DNA of 64,000 bases from Sulfuritalea sp. (GCA_023229685.1 JALNYT010000004.1:248001-312000); one strand, 5' to 3'. Shown: positions 10,501 through 20,206, counted from the first letter of the stretch. The notes: generated by a model not told the origin, from the sequence alone. Program-made: numbers and translations.

Positions 10501-10847
10501 AGGTCCGGGGTATCCGCGCCCTTCAGTTCAACCGGGGCAATGACTTGTTTTCCGGTGCTGCTGAAGAATCCCAGCGCCGTGTCCGCCGCGCCGCTACCTG
10601 TGCGTTTTTCGTCGTTGAGTGTCCATTCGGGGCCGCTGCCGAAGGGGCGGTAACCCAGAAGTTCAACGAACATGCGCCGGATGAAAGGGCCGCGCAGCTC
10701 GGATTCCCTTTGCTTGCGGATGCTGCCATTGCGAATCGTCTCTGCCCAGTCGTGGAGCAGCTTTTTGTGTTCTGCCGGCGTGGGCTGGCTTGCCGCACGT
10801 TGTGCAAGAAAGCGTTGATTGAACAGTGGCTGATGAAAAAGAGTCAT
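7542..10847 (-). CDS. Type IIG restriction endonuclease/adenine-N6 methyltransferase (Eco57I-like)
   Basis: This is a single 1101-aa chain. The N-terminal part has a PD-(D/E)xK nuclease pattern: Asp89 in GSGAADTALGF and Glu107-x-Lys109 in APVELKGA. Methyltransferase motif I, DPACGSGAFLVAAFDLL, lies near residue 482, and the catalytic motif IV, NPPYVRMERLK, near residue 602. The C-terminal 350 residues form the target-recognition region. Such enzymes cut and methylate with one polypeptide and one specificity domain. The recognition sequence cannot be read from the DNA. The ATG overlaps the stop of vapC as ATGA, so the gene is translationally coupled to the toxin-antitoxin pair. No frameshift or missing motif was seen, so it looks intact. 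Confidence 0.88.
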   Translation of the reverse strand: MTLFHQPLFNQRFLAQRAASQPTPAEHKKLLHDWAETIRNGSIRKQRESELRGPFIRRMFVELLGYRPFGSGPEWTLNDEKRTGSGAADTALGFFSSTGKQVIAPVELKGADTPDLDAIMPGRHKSPVQQVWEYAMDTPDCHFLLVSNMVEIRLYAVGYTRQVYERFDILELADSDAAYQRFRLLLSAERLLTGETTKLLRESALAEKEITQKLYRDYKTWRINLLIALMQSTGKPAETLIEPVQKLLDRVLFVAFAEHRGLLPSKSLTQAWSHRDPYHPRPIWDNFQALFRAIDKGNPALSIPAYNGGLFAPDPVLDALAVPDDACRMFAELGGYDFAEDVSVTVLGHIFEQSVSDIEQLKELAGTEGFTLGALEAQVKESATSISGKRKQDGIVYTPDPITRFIVDQSLGTFLVEQREKTLARFAAKSGEWRKATPEEKLLLKGKGRDRAKNIKVDAPRLVEWLFWHEWRDVLRTIRVVDPACGSGAFLVAAFDLLDAEYRRANEQIQAITGSLDFFDINREILNSNLYGVDLNPESIEISKLSLWLKTAQRGKPLESLEANLRIGNSLIADGHFTARPFDWHAAFPDVFAAGGFDVVLGNPPYVRMERLKPVKPYLERHYAVASDRADLYCYFYELGLMLLKPGGRLGYISSSTFFKTGSGEALRRHLLAHAQIRTLVDFGDIQVFEGVTTYPAIVVMDRADGPDQQAPIRFLALEKTMPESLAAEFQQHASTMPQGQLGTDSWRLEGGALARLREKLMHGHPTLKDVYGSPLYGIKTGLNEAFVVDRATRDRLIAEDPNSAQLLRPFLEGKDLKKWRIEPQDLWLIYIPKRRIAIADFPAIERHLKQFKTALEKRATKQEWFELQQAQEAYVPKFEGPKVFYPDMSQGPKFVIDESGFYAGNTGYFVPDADWYLMALLNSQAIWFHLCGTAEALRGGEWRLRLFAENIDTIPVPKADATIRPRLASLAESAQRAAEARRDLQQKFRFRVLTDLAPGGLSAKLTNKLLDWPALDFKAFHDEIKKQFKQPIPLAERDDWQTRFDADKARIAGFTAEIARCEREIDAEVYRLFGLTADEIALIEGGSTLAANTLPCDDSR

Positions 10848-11290
10848 GGACGCTGACCGCTACGACTCTTTTTGACAATAACCACGCCCGGCAGATTTTC
10901 GAAATGCGCATCGCAGGTAAGCAACTCAGCGCCAAAATCGCGGGCCGTTGCATACACGACGGCATCGGCAGTCGCCAGTTTGTATTGGCGATGCAGCTCG
11001 GCGGCAAGCAGTGCGATACGCGTGTCAAGCGGCGCCACAATGCATTTCTGCGTATAGGCGATCATCTGATCCGCCTGGTCTTCGCCCACTTCCCGAGCCA
11101 GCCATTTCGCCAACTCCAGTTGCACGATGGTCGGCACGATACATTCGGACCTGTCGGGAATCTCCCGCGCCAACTGCTTGCCCAGCGGAGCGCCGACCAA
11201 CCATTCGATCCAGACTGACGTATCGACGACGCGCATTATCCGTAGTGGCGAGGCAGTTTCACTGCCCGCCCTGCTACGCAGTTGGCTCAT
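10844..11290 (-). CDS. vapC: VapC-like PIN-domain ribonuclease toxin
   Basis: The PIN-domain acidic residues are present: VVDTSVWIEW near the start, the mid-domain Glu in QLELAKWL, and ATADAVVYATARDFGAELLTCD near the C-terminus. VapC toxins cleave RNA, commonly tRNA or rRNA, and are neutralised by the VapB encoded just upstream. Two starts are possible. One is at 11290, overlapping the vapB stop as TGATG with AGGA upstream inside vapB. The other is at 11236 (MRVVDTSVWIEW), which fits the usual family N-terminus better but has no clear ribosome site. The gene ends in an ATGA overlap with the restriction-modification gene. Confidence 0.88.
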   Translation of the reverse strand: MSQLRSRAGSETASPLRIMRVVDTSVWIEWLVGAPLGKQLAREIPDRSECIVPTIVQLELAKWLAREVGEDQADQMIAYTQKCIVAPLDTRIALLAAELHRQYKLATADAVVYATARDFGAELLTCDAHFENLPGVVIVKKSRSGQRP

Positions 11291-11502
11291 CAGAAGCGGT
11301 CCTGCCGGTCGCGATAGCCCTCTGTTTTGGCGCCGCTGGCGATGCCGGCGAGTTGCTTCAGTTCGGGAACTGGCATGAGCAACACGCCCTTGCCCTTGGG
11401 GATAAAAACGAACTCCTGGCCGGCTTCCCAGTGCAGGTCATCGCGAATGGCTTTGGGGACGGAAATTTGGTACTTGCTTGACAGAGTGGCAGTCGGGGCC
11501 AT
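11290..11502 (-). CDS. vapB: VapB-like antitoxin with AbrB/MazE-type DNA-binding domain
   Basis: This 70-aa protein begins MAPTATLSSKYQISVPKAIRDD, the swapped-hairpin AbrB/SpoVT DNA-binding fold: a beta strand, then the conserved (Q/K)(I/V)(S/T)(V/I)PK(A/E)(I/L)R. The acidic and basic C-terminal tail (GAKTEGYRDRQDRF) would bind and block the PIN toxin. It heads the vapB-vapC-restriction operon. An inverted repeat overlapping its ribosome-binding site is a candidate autoregulatory operator. Confidence 0.85.
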   Translation of the reverse strand: MAPTATLSSKYQISVPKAIRDDLHWEAGQEFVFIPKGKGVLLMPVPELKQLAGIASGAKTEGYRDRQDRF

Positions 11503-11504
11503 CG

Positions 11505-11540
11505 TCTTACCTCTATTTCATCGATTCAAGAGTGGTAAGA
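11505..11540. promoter_or_regulatory. Candidate VapB operator (inverted repeat TCTTACC/GGTAAGA)
   Basis: Arms TCTTACC (11505-11511) and GGTAAGA (11534-11540) are perfectly inverted around 22 bp. The arm nearest the gene overlaps the GAGGT ribosome-binding site of vapB. Toxin-antitoxin operons of this type usually repress themselves through such a palindrome; binding itself is inferred. Confidence 0.45.
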
Positions 11541-11659
11541 GTATCACGGCGGAGTACCGAAAGCGAAAAAGCGCTGCAGCGCCCTGGCCGGCACGAGAGT
11601 CCGGCGCGAAGGAGGGGGAGGGGGGAACGGGCGGCTGCAGCTGAAGGGAGGACCTTAAG

Positions 11660-12244
11660 TCAGGACGCGCCGCCGGCGACCGCCGGGACGGGCTTCGGGA
11701 AATCGAGCGCGGTGGCGCGATGGGTCAGGGTCGGGGTGGACTCCTCGGCCGCCAGCGAGCGTATATCACCGGAAATCTCGCCACCTTCCTCGATCAGTAT
11801 CTTGCCGTAGCGGATGGTGCCGCTGACGCGTCCGGTGGCGTGGATGATCAGCTGGCTGCGGGCGGTGAGCTCGCCGTCGAAGCGGCCATGGATTTCCGCC
11901 ACGTCGATACCGACCTTGCCCGAGAACGAACCGTTTCCGGCGATGTTGATGACCCGGCTGTCCATCGTCGCTTCGACGCGGCCTTCGACCACCAGGGTGT
12001 CGCAATCGAGGATCTCGGCACCCTTGAGTTTGACGTCGGGACCGACGATGAGGCGGTTTTCCGAAACGCTCTCGTTGCCTTTGCCCGTTTTCACGTCGGA
12101 CGCTGTCGTTGTCGTGGTGGTCGGATTGCCTGCCGGGGTTGAGGTGCTGCTGCCGCTTGTGCCCTGGCTGTATGCCGCAAGACGCGGGTCACGGGTGACG
12201 ACGGTGTTTTCACGTTTGCTGAACGGGTTCGGTTTGATGAGCAT
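11660..12244 (-). CDS. Bactofilin family cytoskeletal protein
   Basis: The start at 12244 (MLIKPNPFSKREN) has AAGGAGAACTC directly upstream, so the 32-codon longer frame is rejected. Residues 1-60 are a disordered Ser/Thr-rich tail with a run of six Thr. Residues 70-165 form the bactofilin beta-helix: repeated short G-x-(V/I) strands such as VEGRVEATMDSRVINIAGNG and GKVGIDVAEIHGRFDGELTA. A short Pro-rich tail follows. Bactofilins polymerise without nucleotide at the membrane and position cell-wall enzymes or polar structures. The 194-aa length is typical. It stands alone between the vapB promoter region and gcvP. Confidence 0.9.
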   Translation of the reverse strand: MLIKPNPFSKRENTVVTRDPRLAAYSQGTSGSSTSTPAGNPTTTTTTASDVKTGKGNESVSENRLIVGPDVKLKGAEILDCDTLVVEGRVEATMDSRVINIAGNGSFSGKVGIDVAEIHGRFDGELTARSQLIIHATGRVSGTIRYGKILIEEGGEISGDIRSLAAEESTPTLTHRATALDFPKPVPAVAGGAS

Positions 12245-12530
12245 GAGTTCTCCTTGGGTCGATTGGCGCCACTTGCCCGCCGGGCGGCAAGCGGGACGCA
12301 AGGGGCAACAGCAAGCGCCGTGCCGGGTGCTTTTATTCAATCAATACAGCGCGTGGCGTTTTGGTTGCGGGCACGGCTGGCGCCGATCTGTCGCGCTGCG
12401 GCGACAAGATTCAGGGCGTAATCGACAAGCGGCTGTTTATCCGAAGAAAAGTTTGTCGCCGATGAGCGACAGTGCTCGGCATGCCGTATTCGACGCTGTG
12501 CGGGTCGGTGAATCCGGCGCCGCAAACCAG

Positions 12531-12563
12531 AGCGGGCCGTGTATTTCCGCTACACGGCCCGCT
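12531..12563 (-). terminator. Perfect 13-bp hairpin downstream of gcvP
   Basis: Arms AGCGGGCCGTGTA and TACACGGCCCGCT pair perfectly around a 7-nt loop, about 30 bp past the gcvP stop. The T-rich tail (TTTCTTC) is on the plus strand rather than the minus strand, so intrinsic termination of gcv transcripts is likely but not textbook. The remainder of the 12245-12591 gap holds the bactofilin upstream region and no other gene that I can see. Confidence 0.65.
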
Positions 12564-12591
12564 TTCTTCAGTCCTGGGTCGGATTCCGTTG

Positions 12592-15468
<2,877 letters not shown>

Positions 15469-15477
15469 GGCGACAAC

Positions 15478-15864
15478 TTAAAGCGTGGCGCCGTAGGCGG
15501 TGGCGTCGAGCAGGCCGTCGAGTTCTGCCGCGCATTTGGCAGCATCGGCAGGCTTGATGCGGAACAGCCAGACGGCATAGGCATCGGCATTGACCGACTC
15601 TGGCGCGTCGGCGGCGGCCTGGTTGATGTCCACCACTGCGCCGGAAACCGGCGAGTAGATGTCGGAGGCGGCCTTCACCGATTCGACCACGGCGCATTCC
15701 TCGCCGGCCTTGACGACGCGGCCGAGGGTCGGCAGTTCGAGGAAGACGATGTCGCCCAGGGCTTCCTGCGCGTGGTCGGTGATGCCGATGGTCACGGTAC
15801 CGTCGGCTTCCGCTTTGGCCCACTCATGCGAGGCGGCGTATTTCAGATTGGCGGGGGTGTTCAT
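15478..15864 (-). CDS. gcvH: Glycine cleavage system H protein (lipoyl carrier)
   Basis: The start at 15864 (MNTPANLKYAASHEWAK) gives the usual 128-aa H protein; the upstream in-frame extension is non-coding. The lipoylated lysine is Lys64 in ECAVVESVKAASD. GITDHAQEALGDIVFLELP is the classic H-protein core. It carries the aminomethyl intermediate between GcvP, GcvT and lipoamide dehydrogenase. A short inverted-repeat element of about 73 bp separates it from gcvT. Confidence 0.96.
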   Translation of the reverse strand: MNTPANLKYAASHEWAKAEADGTVTIGITDHAQEALGDIVFLELPTLGRVVKAGEECAVVESVKAASDIYSPVSGAVVDINQAAADAPESVNADAYAVWLFRIKPADAAKCAAELDGLLDATAYGATL

Positions 15865-15889
15865 ATTCAATCTCCAAGAAAAATCGTGG

Positions 15890-15962
15890 GCCACAGAGAT
15901 CACAGAGAAAACATAGAAGATCCAGAGCTTTTCCTCTGCGCCCTCTGTGTCCTCTGCGGTTA
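15890..15962. mobile_element. Miniature inverted-repeat element (CACAGAG type) between gcvT and gcvH
   Basis: Left arm GCCACAGAGATCACAGAGAA (from 15890) and right arm CCCTCTGTGTCCTCTGCGGT (ending about 15960) are imperfect inverted repeats around a short AT-rich centre. The same sequence family occurs at 20934-21057. The right end includes the TAA stop codon of gcvT, so the insertion touches the gene end. There is no coding capacity. A non-autonomous MITE-like repeat is the simplest reading. Confidence 0.65.
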
Positions 15963-17123
15963 AATCAGACTTTTTCCGTTGCGAACAAAGGATGGTTTGA
16001 CGACGCGGGCCTTGAGGCGCTTGTCGCGGATTTCGACTTCGACTTCGCTGCCGAGGGCGACGCCTTCGGGCAGGCGGGCCATCGCGATGGATTGAGTCAG
16101 GGTCGGCGAGAAGCTGCCGCTGGTAATCTCGCCGTCGCCCTGCGGCGTGATGACTTTCTGATGGGCGCGCAGCACGCCGCGATCGAGCAGCAACAGGCCG
16201 GCGAACTGGTTGCGTACCGGCCGCGCATTCTTGCCCTCCAGCGCCGATCTGCCGATGAAGTCGCGCGCGGCGTCCTTCAGGTCGACCGTCCATTTGAGTC
16301 CGGCCTCGTAGGGCGAGATGCTCTCGTCCATGTCCTGGCCGTAGAGATTCATTCCGGCTTCGAGCCGCAGCGTGTCGCGCGCGCCCAGGCCGCAGGGCTT
16401 GATGCCGGCATCCAGCAGTTTCTGCCAGACCCTTGCGCCGTCGCTCGCCGGCAGGGTAATTTCGAAACCGTCTTCGCCGGTGTAGCCGGTGCGGGCAATC
16501 AGCCAGCCGTTCCATTCGGCGGCCTGGAAAACGCCGAGCGTCTCCGTCGCGGCGCGGGTATCGGGGAAAGCCGTCCAGAAACGCTCGCGCGCATTGGGTC
16601 CCTGCACGGCGATCATCGCTACCGCATCGTTGGCGGTGCGGCGACGCTCGCGCGCATTGGAGCCCTGCCTGGCGATGATGGCTACCGGATCATGGTGGTC
16701 GGTCCGATGCACCAGGAGTTCGGCATTGAATCCCTTGAGCTGGGAACGCATCCAGGGGACGTCCTTGAGTGCGGTGCCGGCGTTCACCACGATGCGATAG
16801 CGCTCGGCGGTGAAGAAGTAGACGATCAGGTCGTCGACCACGCCACCCGACTTGTTCAGGAGGCAGGAGTAGAGCGCCTTGCCCGGCGTGGTCAGTTTCG
16901 CCACGTCGTTGGCCAGCAGGTGCCGCAGGTAGGCACGGGCATCCGGTCCGACGAGATCCAGCGCGCACATGTGGGAGACGTCGAACATGCCGGCGTCGCG
17001 CCGCACGACATGGTGCTCCTCGATCTGCGAGCCGTAATGAATCGGCATCTCCCAACCGGAGAAATCGACCATCTTGGCGCCGGCGGCGAGGTGGGAGTCG
17101 TAAAGCGGGGTACGTAGCGGCAT
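15960..17123 (-). CDS. gcvT: Aminomethyltransferase (T-protein of the glycine cleavage system)
   Basis: The 387-aa T-protein transfers the methylene unit from aminomethyl-GcvH to tetrahydrofolate, releasing ammonia. It starts MPLRTPLYDSHLAAGAKMVDFSGWEMPIHYGSQ with the conserved FSGWEMP motif; the folate-binding ARTGYTGEDGFEI and the C-terminal domain are present. It is about 20 residues longer than usual because a 21-residue segment is tandemly duplicated: IARQGSNARERRRTANDAVAM is followed by IAVQGPNARERFW. Both copies are in frame, so the gene probably still works. It is the first gene of the operon and lies under a tandem glycine riboswitch. Confidence 0.94.
   Translation of the reverse strand: MPLRTPLYDSHLAAGAKMVDFSGWEMPIHYGSQIEEHHVVRRDAGMFDVSHMCALDLVGPDARAYLRHLLANDVAKLTTPGKALYSCLLNKSGGVVDDLIVYFFTAERYRIVVNAGTALKDVPWMRSQLKGFNAELLVHRTDHHDPVAIIARQGSNARERRRTANDAVAMIAVQGPNARERFWTAFPDTRAATETLGVFQAAEWNGWLIARTGYTGEDGFEITLPASDGARVWQKLLDAGIKPCGLGARDTLRLEAGMNLYGQDMDESISPYEAGLKWTVDLKDAARDFIGRSALEGKNARPVRNQFAGLLLLDRGVLRAHQKVITPQGDGEITSGSFSPTLTQSIAMARLPEGVALGSEVEVEIRDKRLKARVVKPSFVRNGKSLI
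16581..16691 (-). repeat. In-frame tandem duplication inside gcvT
   Basis: Blocks 16581-16628 and 16644-16691 share 48 aligned bases with few differences and are offset by 63 bp, i.e. 21 codons. The ACGCTCGCGCGCATTGG start is identical in both. The differences between copies show the duplication is not brand new. Confidence 0.85.
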
Positions 17124-17154
17124 GGCGATCCTCGGACGGAAAACGATAGCGGGC

Positions 17155-17346
17155 GTGACGGGGCTCCGTCACATCCCCATCTGTCCTTGGCGCCTGAGAG
17201 ATTTACTCCGTCGGCGGGCAACCCGTGGTGCTGCGACGAGCTGCCGCTCTCCAGATTTGTCCTGCGTCGTCGGTCCTTTTGCCTGAGCGGTTCCTGGGGG
17301 TTGCGCCTTCGGCGGTGACGGTGGGAAAAGTATCACTCTCTCCCGG
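17155..17346 (-). promoter_or_regulatory. Tandem glycine riboswitch upstream of gcvT
   Basis: Read on the minus strand there are two consecutive glycine aptamers. Aptamer 1 (about 17344-17262) has GGGAGAG, CCGCCGAAGGCGCAACC and GCTCAGGCAAAAGGACC. Aptamer 2 (about 17252-17178) has GGAGAGCGGC, CCGCCGACGGAGTAAATC and CTCTCAGGCGCCAAGGACAGA. These are the signature segments of the gcvT-type RNA, which normally turns gcv expression on when glycine is plentiful. Between aptamer 2 and the start codon lies a 7-bp hairpin (GTGACGG/CCGTCAC, 17155-17172) with no T-run. That favours a translational or antisequestering expression platform over intrinsic termination. The remainder of the gap to 17514 is upstream sequence for both divergent genes. 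Confidence 0.93.
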
Positions 17347-17514
17347 CGACCAGGATGAATTATCCTACAAACAGCCTCATCGCGCTTAGGGGATTGGCAA
17401 CCGGCGGAGCGCCTTTGTGCCGTAGCCTGTGCCATGGATGGCGCGCATCGGGGGCTGCCTTGGCTATCATGCGGCAAGGGCGCAGACCTAAGAATCTTTA
17501 CGAGGAGGGCTTCG

Positions 17515-18357
17515 ATGAAGAACGAGGTGATATATCCGGAACTGCAGCCGCAGCAGATGGACCAGTTCAATCAGAACAACTACTCCAATCTGCTGCTGGC
17601 GGAGGGAGATTCATGGTTTGCCTGGGGCTACCTGAACGTGAAGCCCTCGCCGAATGTCCTGACCTCGATGGACTTCGTGAAAAGTACCGCCACCATTTCC
17701 TACGCCTACTCGGGCGATACCGTGGGCGACATGGCGCGCATGACCGCCGGTTCCGGATTCTGTCTGGAGATGCGCAACCGCAGGTTCAAGGCCATGCTGC
17801 TCAGCGGCGGCGGCAACGACCTGTTCGACGCAATACGCTTCGGCCACATTCTTCAGCTGCCGGGCACCGCCAACCCGGCCGATCCCGATTCCTACGTGAA
17901 CTGGGATGCGGTCAAGCAGCTGACCTCCTACGTAAGCACGAACTACGCGGAAATCATTTCATGGCGCAGTCATGCCTTGTCCATGAACAAGACCACGCCC
18001 TATGTATTCCATACCTACGATTGGCCGCTGCCGCGACCGGCCAAGGCAGAGGTGATGGGAATGCCGGCGGTCGGCACCTGGCTTTATGAGCCGCTGCTTG
18101 CGGTCGGCGCGCCGGAGGATTTGCGTTACGAAATCATCAAGCGCGTTGCCAACCGGGTCTTGCAGGCGATAACCGATTTCCATGATCCCGCGGCCGGAAT
18201 CTACGTCGTCGATACGCGTGGTTCGACTACGCCGGCGCTTCCCGGAACCACGGGGAACAGCAACGACTGGGCCAATGAAGTCCATCCGAATGAATCGGGC
18301 TATGCAAAGGTCGCCCGGTTGATCTGCGCTCAGCTCGCGACACTGGGCGTGAGCTGA
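17515..18357 (+). CDS. SGNH/GDSL-type hydrolase
   Basis: The start at 17515 (MKNEVIYPELQPQQ) has CGAGGAGGGC just upstream; the 27-codon longer frame is rejected. The SGNH blocks are in order: LLAEGDSWFAWG (nucleophile Ser33), SGGGNDLFD (Gly/Asn101 oxyanion residues), and WANEVHPNESGY (catalytic His257 preceded by an acidic residue three positions back). There is no signal peptide, so it acts in the cytoplasm or is exported by another route. The substrate could be an ester, thioester or acetylated sugar; nothing in the context decides. It is divergent from the gcv operon and followed by a UUCG-tetraloop terminator. Confidence 0.8.
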   Translation: MKNEVIYPELQPQQMDQFNQNNYSNLLLAEGDSWFAWGYLNVKPSPNVLTSMDFVKSTATISYAYSGDTVGDMARMTAGSGFCLEMRNRRFKAMLLSGGGNDLFDAIRFGHILQLPGTANPADPDSYVNWDAVKQLTSYVSTNYAEIISWRSHALSMNKTTPYVFHTYDWPLPRPAKAEVMGMPAVGTWLYEPLLAVGAPEDLRYEIIKRVANRVLQAITDFHDPAAGIYVVDTRGSTTPALPGTTGNSNDWANEVHPNESGYAKVARLICAQLATLGVS

Positions 18358-18361
18358 TAGC

Positions 18362-18389
18362 GGCGGACTTCGGTCCGCCCGGATTCTTT
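18362..18389 (+). terminator. Rho-independent terminator (UUCG tetraloop)
   Basis: GGCGGAC-TTCG-GTCCGCC is a perfect 7-bp stem immediately after the SGNH hydrolase stop, followed by CGGATTCTTTCC with a short T-run. Confidence 0.8.
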
Positions 18390-18699
18390 CCTGGCTATCC
18401 GAAATTCATGATTGATGATCTGCCTTGCGGCGCACAACGCCGTCGGCTCGCGGCTTCGGGTGAAGCCGGCAGTATCAGTGCGGCCAGAAGCGGCCCCTCA
18501 GAGATTTACCCAATAGCAGTCGTTCAGCCAGATCGAGCAGCCGACGTGATGGCGCCGTCAGAGTGGTTCTGTCCGTATGATTGTTGATTGATAAGGGGAC
18601 CGGGATCGGATAATCTCCACGTCATTCAATACCTTAAAGGCATTTCGACCGTGTCCGTATTATTAGCAATAACCCGGACGTTTCTGCGTCTGAATAACT
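18390..18699. other. Intergenic region with no recognised gene
   Basis: No convincing reading frame was found on either strand. It contains a second small hairpin (CGGCTTC-GGGT-GAAGCCG, 18461-18478) and a more AT-rich stretch from about 18570 leading into the next small gene. Base composition differs from the flanking core genes, which fits acquired DNA. Confidence 0.4.
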
Positions 18700-18709
18700 G
18701 TTGGAACTC

Positions 18710-19135
18710 ATGAGCGACTTGCCTACCGCTTTGACCATAGCAGCTACATCAGTTGGCTTTGTCGCTGGCGTTTGTTTCTGCGTTGGTGCTGTCACCACAA
18801 AGCCTGGAGACATCGCCCGCGCTTCAGCTACTTTTGTTGGCTCAAACCCGACGCTCATGCGGTCGCTCAGTTCACAAAGAGCGCAATACATAGTCGGCGC
18901 GCTATTTCTAGTCGCTTCGTTTCTTCTTCAAGCTGCGGCAGTCCTAGTTCCAAAAGACACCCCGCTACCGCTTTCGCCTTTCTTTCAAGAACCAATTGTT
19001 CTAGTTCTTTCCACTCTGCTAGTTGCTGCTGCGTTAGCTCGTGTGGCCGTGTCATTGACCACCACAAGAACCATCCAGTCAGCGCAAAGAGAATTGCAGC
19101 GGCTAAAAGATAGTCAACGAGGGGCGAAATCATGA
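18710..19135 (+). CDS. Small membrane protein, probable gene-cassette product
   Basis: The ATG at 18710 (MSDLPTALTIAATSVG) has GGAA 5 nt upstream. The 141-aa product has three hydrophobic segments, about residues 6-27, 60-80 and 92-113, then a basic Q/R-rich tail (RTIQSAQRELQRLKDSQRGAKS). The middle segment starts AQYIVGALFLVASFLLQ, a pattern I associate with small membrane proteins in integron cassettes; that association is from memory. An antisense frame of 87 codons (19133 back to 18867) also looks protein-like, so strand choice is not certain. The sequence GTTGGAACTCATGA at its start recurs inverted at its end, just before an attC-like palindrome. Confidence 0.55.
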   Translation: MSDLPTALTIAATSVGFVAGVCFCVGAVTTKPGDIARASATFVGSNPTLMRSLSSQRAQYIVGALFLVASFLLQAAAVLVPKDTPLPLSPFFQEPIVLVLSTLLVAAALARVAVSLTTTRTIQSAQRELQRLKDSQRGAKS

Positions 19136-19205
19136 GTTCCAACCCTGCGTTCCAGCGGAGGCTGCACCATGAAGCGGCGCACCCCCGCTGAACTCCACGT
19201 TAGCA
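19136..19205 (+). other. Possible integron attC recombination site
   Basis: GTTCCAAC at 19136-19143 would be the inverse core; its complement GTTGGAAC stands at the other end of the segment (18700-18707), as a circular cassette requires. Inside are arms GTTCCAGCGG (19149-19158) and CCGCTGAAC (19185-19193), complementary except for one extra base, the extrahelical base typical of folded attC. The right end reads AACTCCACGTTAGCA, close to the GTTRRRY core but with one poor position. No integrase gene lies in the window. Confidence 0.45.
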
Positions 19206-19261
19206 GTCTGAGTCCCGCACCGCGAAGCAACATAAAGGTCTAAGCAAAAGGAGGACTTTCC

Positions 19262-20125
19262 GTGGCCGAACAGCAAGCCTCATTCGACGCAGCGAAGTAC
19301 AAGGACGCGCAGCGAGAGCAATGGAACAAGGACGGCGCAGCGTGGCGGCGCTGGAATCCCACTCTGGATCGTTGGTATGGCGAAGTTACCCGCCAGATGC
19401 TCGACTTGGCTCGGGTTCAGACGGGTAAGCGCATCCTGGACGTCGCCGCCGGGGCAGGTGAACCGGCTGTCAGTGCCGCCGAACGAGTTGGCCCTAGCGG
19501 TTACGTGCTGGCGACCGACATCTCGGAGGGCATCGTTGAGCTTGCGCTCCAGGTCGCTCGTGAACGCGGGCTCAAACAGATTGAGACCCGCACCATGGAC
19601 GGCGAGAAATTGGATCTCCCTGACGCTTCCTTTGATGCGGTGCTGTGTCGGCTTGGCCTGATGTATATGCCGCACCCCGTGACAGCGCTACGCGAGTGGC
19701 GCCGTGCTCTGAGAACGGGCGGGCGGGTCGCTGTCGTTGTCTTTTCCACGCCCGATCGAAACGATTGGGGTGCTATGCCCGCTTCCATTATCCGCCGGCG
19801 CGCGCAACTGCCGCCCCCCGTTCCGGGGCAACCCGGACCGTTTAGCCTCGGCGGTCCCGGGGTGCTCGAAGGCGTCTTCCGTCAAGCCGGATTTGCCGAC
19901 CCCGAGGTTCGTGCGGTGCCGGTGCCCCTGAGAATGGCCAGTTCTGCCGAGTACGTGCGGGTCGCCCGAGAAGCCTTCGGTGCCTTCAATGCCATGATGG
20001 CTCACCTGTCCCCTCAAGAACGCGAGTCCGTGTGGAACGAAGTGGAAGGCTCGCTGCGTAGTTTCGAATCGCCTGGTGAGTTCGAGGTGCCGGGTGAGTG
20101 CCTTGTCGGTGCGGCCACGAAGTGA
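19262..20125 (+). CDS. Class I SAM-dependent methyltransferase (UbiE/COQ5-like)
   Basis: A GTG start at 19262 with AAAGGAGGACTTTCC upstream gives 287 aa (VAEQQASFDAAKYKDAQREQ). The SAM-binding motif I is ILDVAAGAGEPAVSAAERVG near residues 60-80; motif II is FDAVLCRLGLMYMPHP and motif III ALRTGGRVAVVVF. This resembles the UbiE-type fold that methylates small molecules, including quinones. The conserved core genes for ubiquinone synthesis are not nearby, so the substrate is open. It may be a second cassette-borne gene, since a candidate attC site ends just upstream. It is transcribed in the same direction as lexA but separated from it by a hairpin. Confidence 0.8.
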   Translation: MAEQQASFDAAKYKDAQREQWNKDGAAWRRWNPTLDRWYGEVTRQMLDLARVQTGKRILDVAAGAGEPAVSAAERVGPSGYVLATDISEGIVELALQVARERGLKQIETRTMDGEKLDLPDASFDAVLCRLGLMYMPHPVTALREWRRALRTGGRVAVVVFSTPDRNDWGAMPASIIRRRAQLPPPVPGQPGPFSLGGPGVLEGVFRQAGFADPEVRAVPVPLRMASSAEYVRVAREAFGAFNAMMAHLSPQERESVWNEVEGSLRSFESPGEFEVPGECLVGAATK

Positions 20126-20206
20126 TTGTACGAAGCCCCGCCTTCACGGGCGGCTGAACTGAGACGTTCCTGAGCATCTGCTTTCCTTGCTTGGCTAGGT
20201 CCGCTT

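Noticed and set aside
18867..19133. Minus-strand 87-codon frame antisense to the small membrane protein
   Set aside because: It has one good helix and a charged tail and an ATG in the inverted repeat, so it is not impossible; but the plus-strand frame has more membrane helices and the orientation of a cassette gene. I kept only the plus strand.
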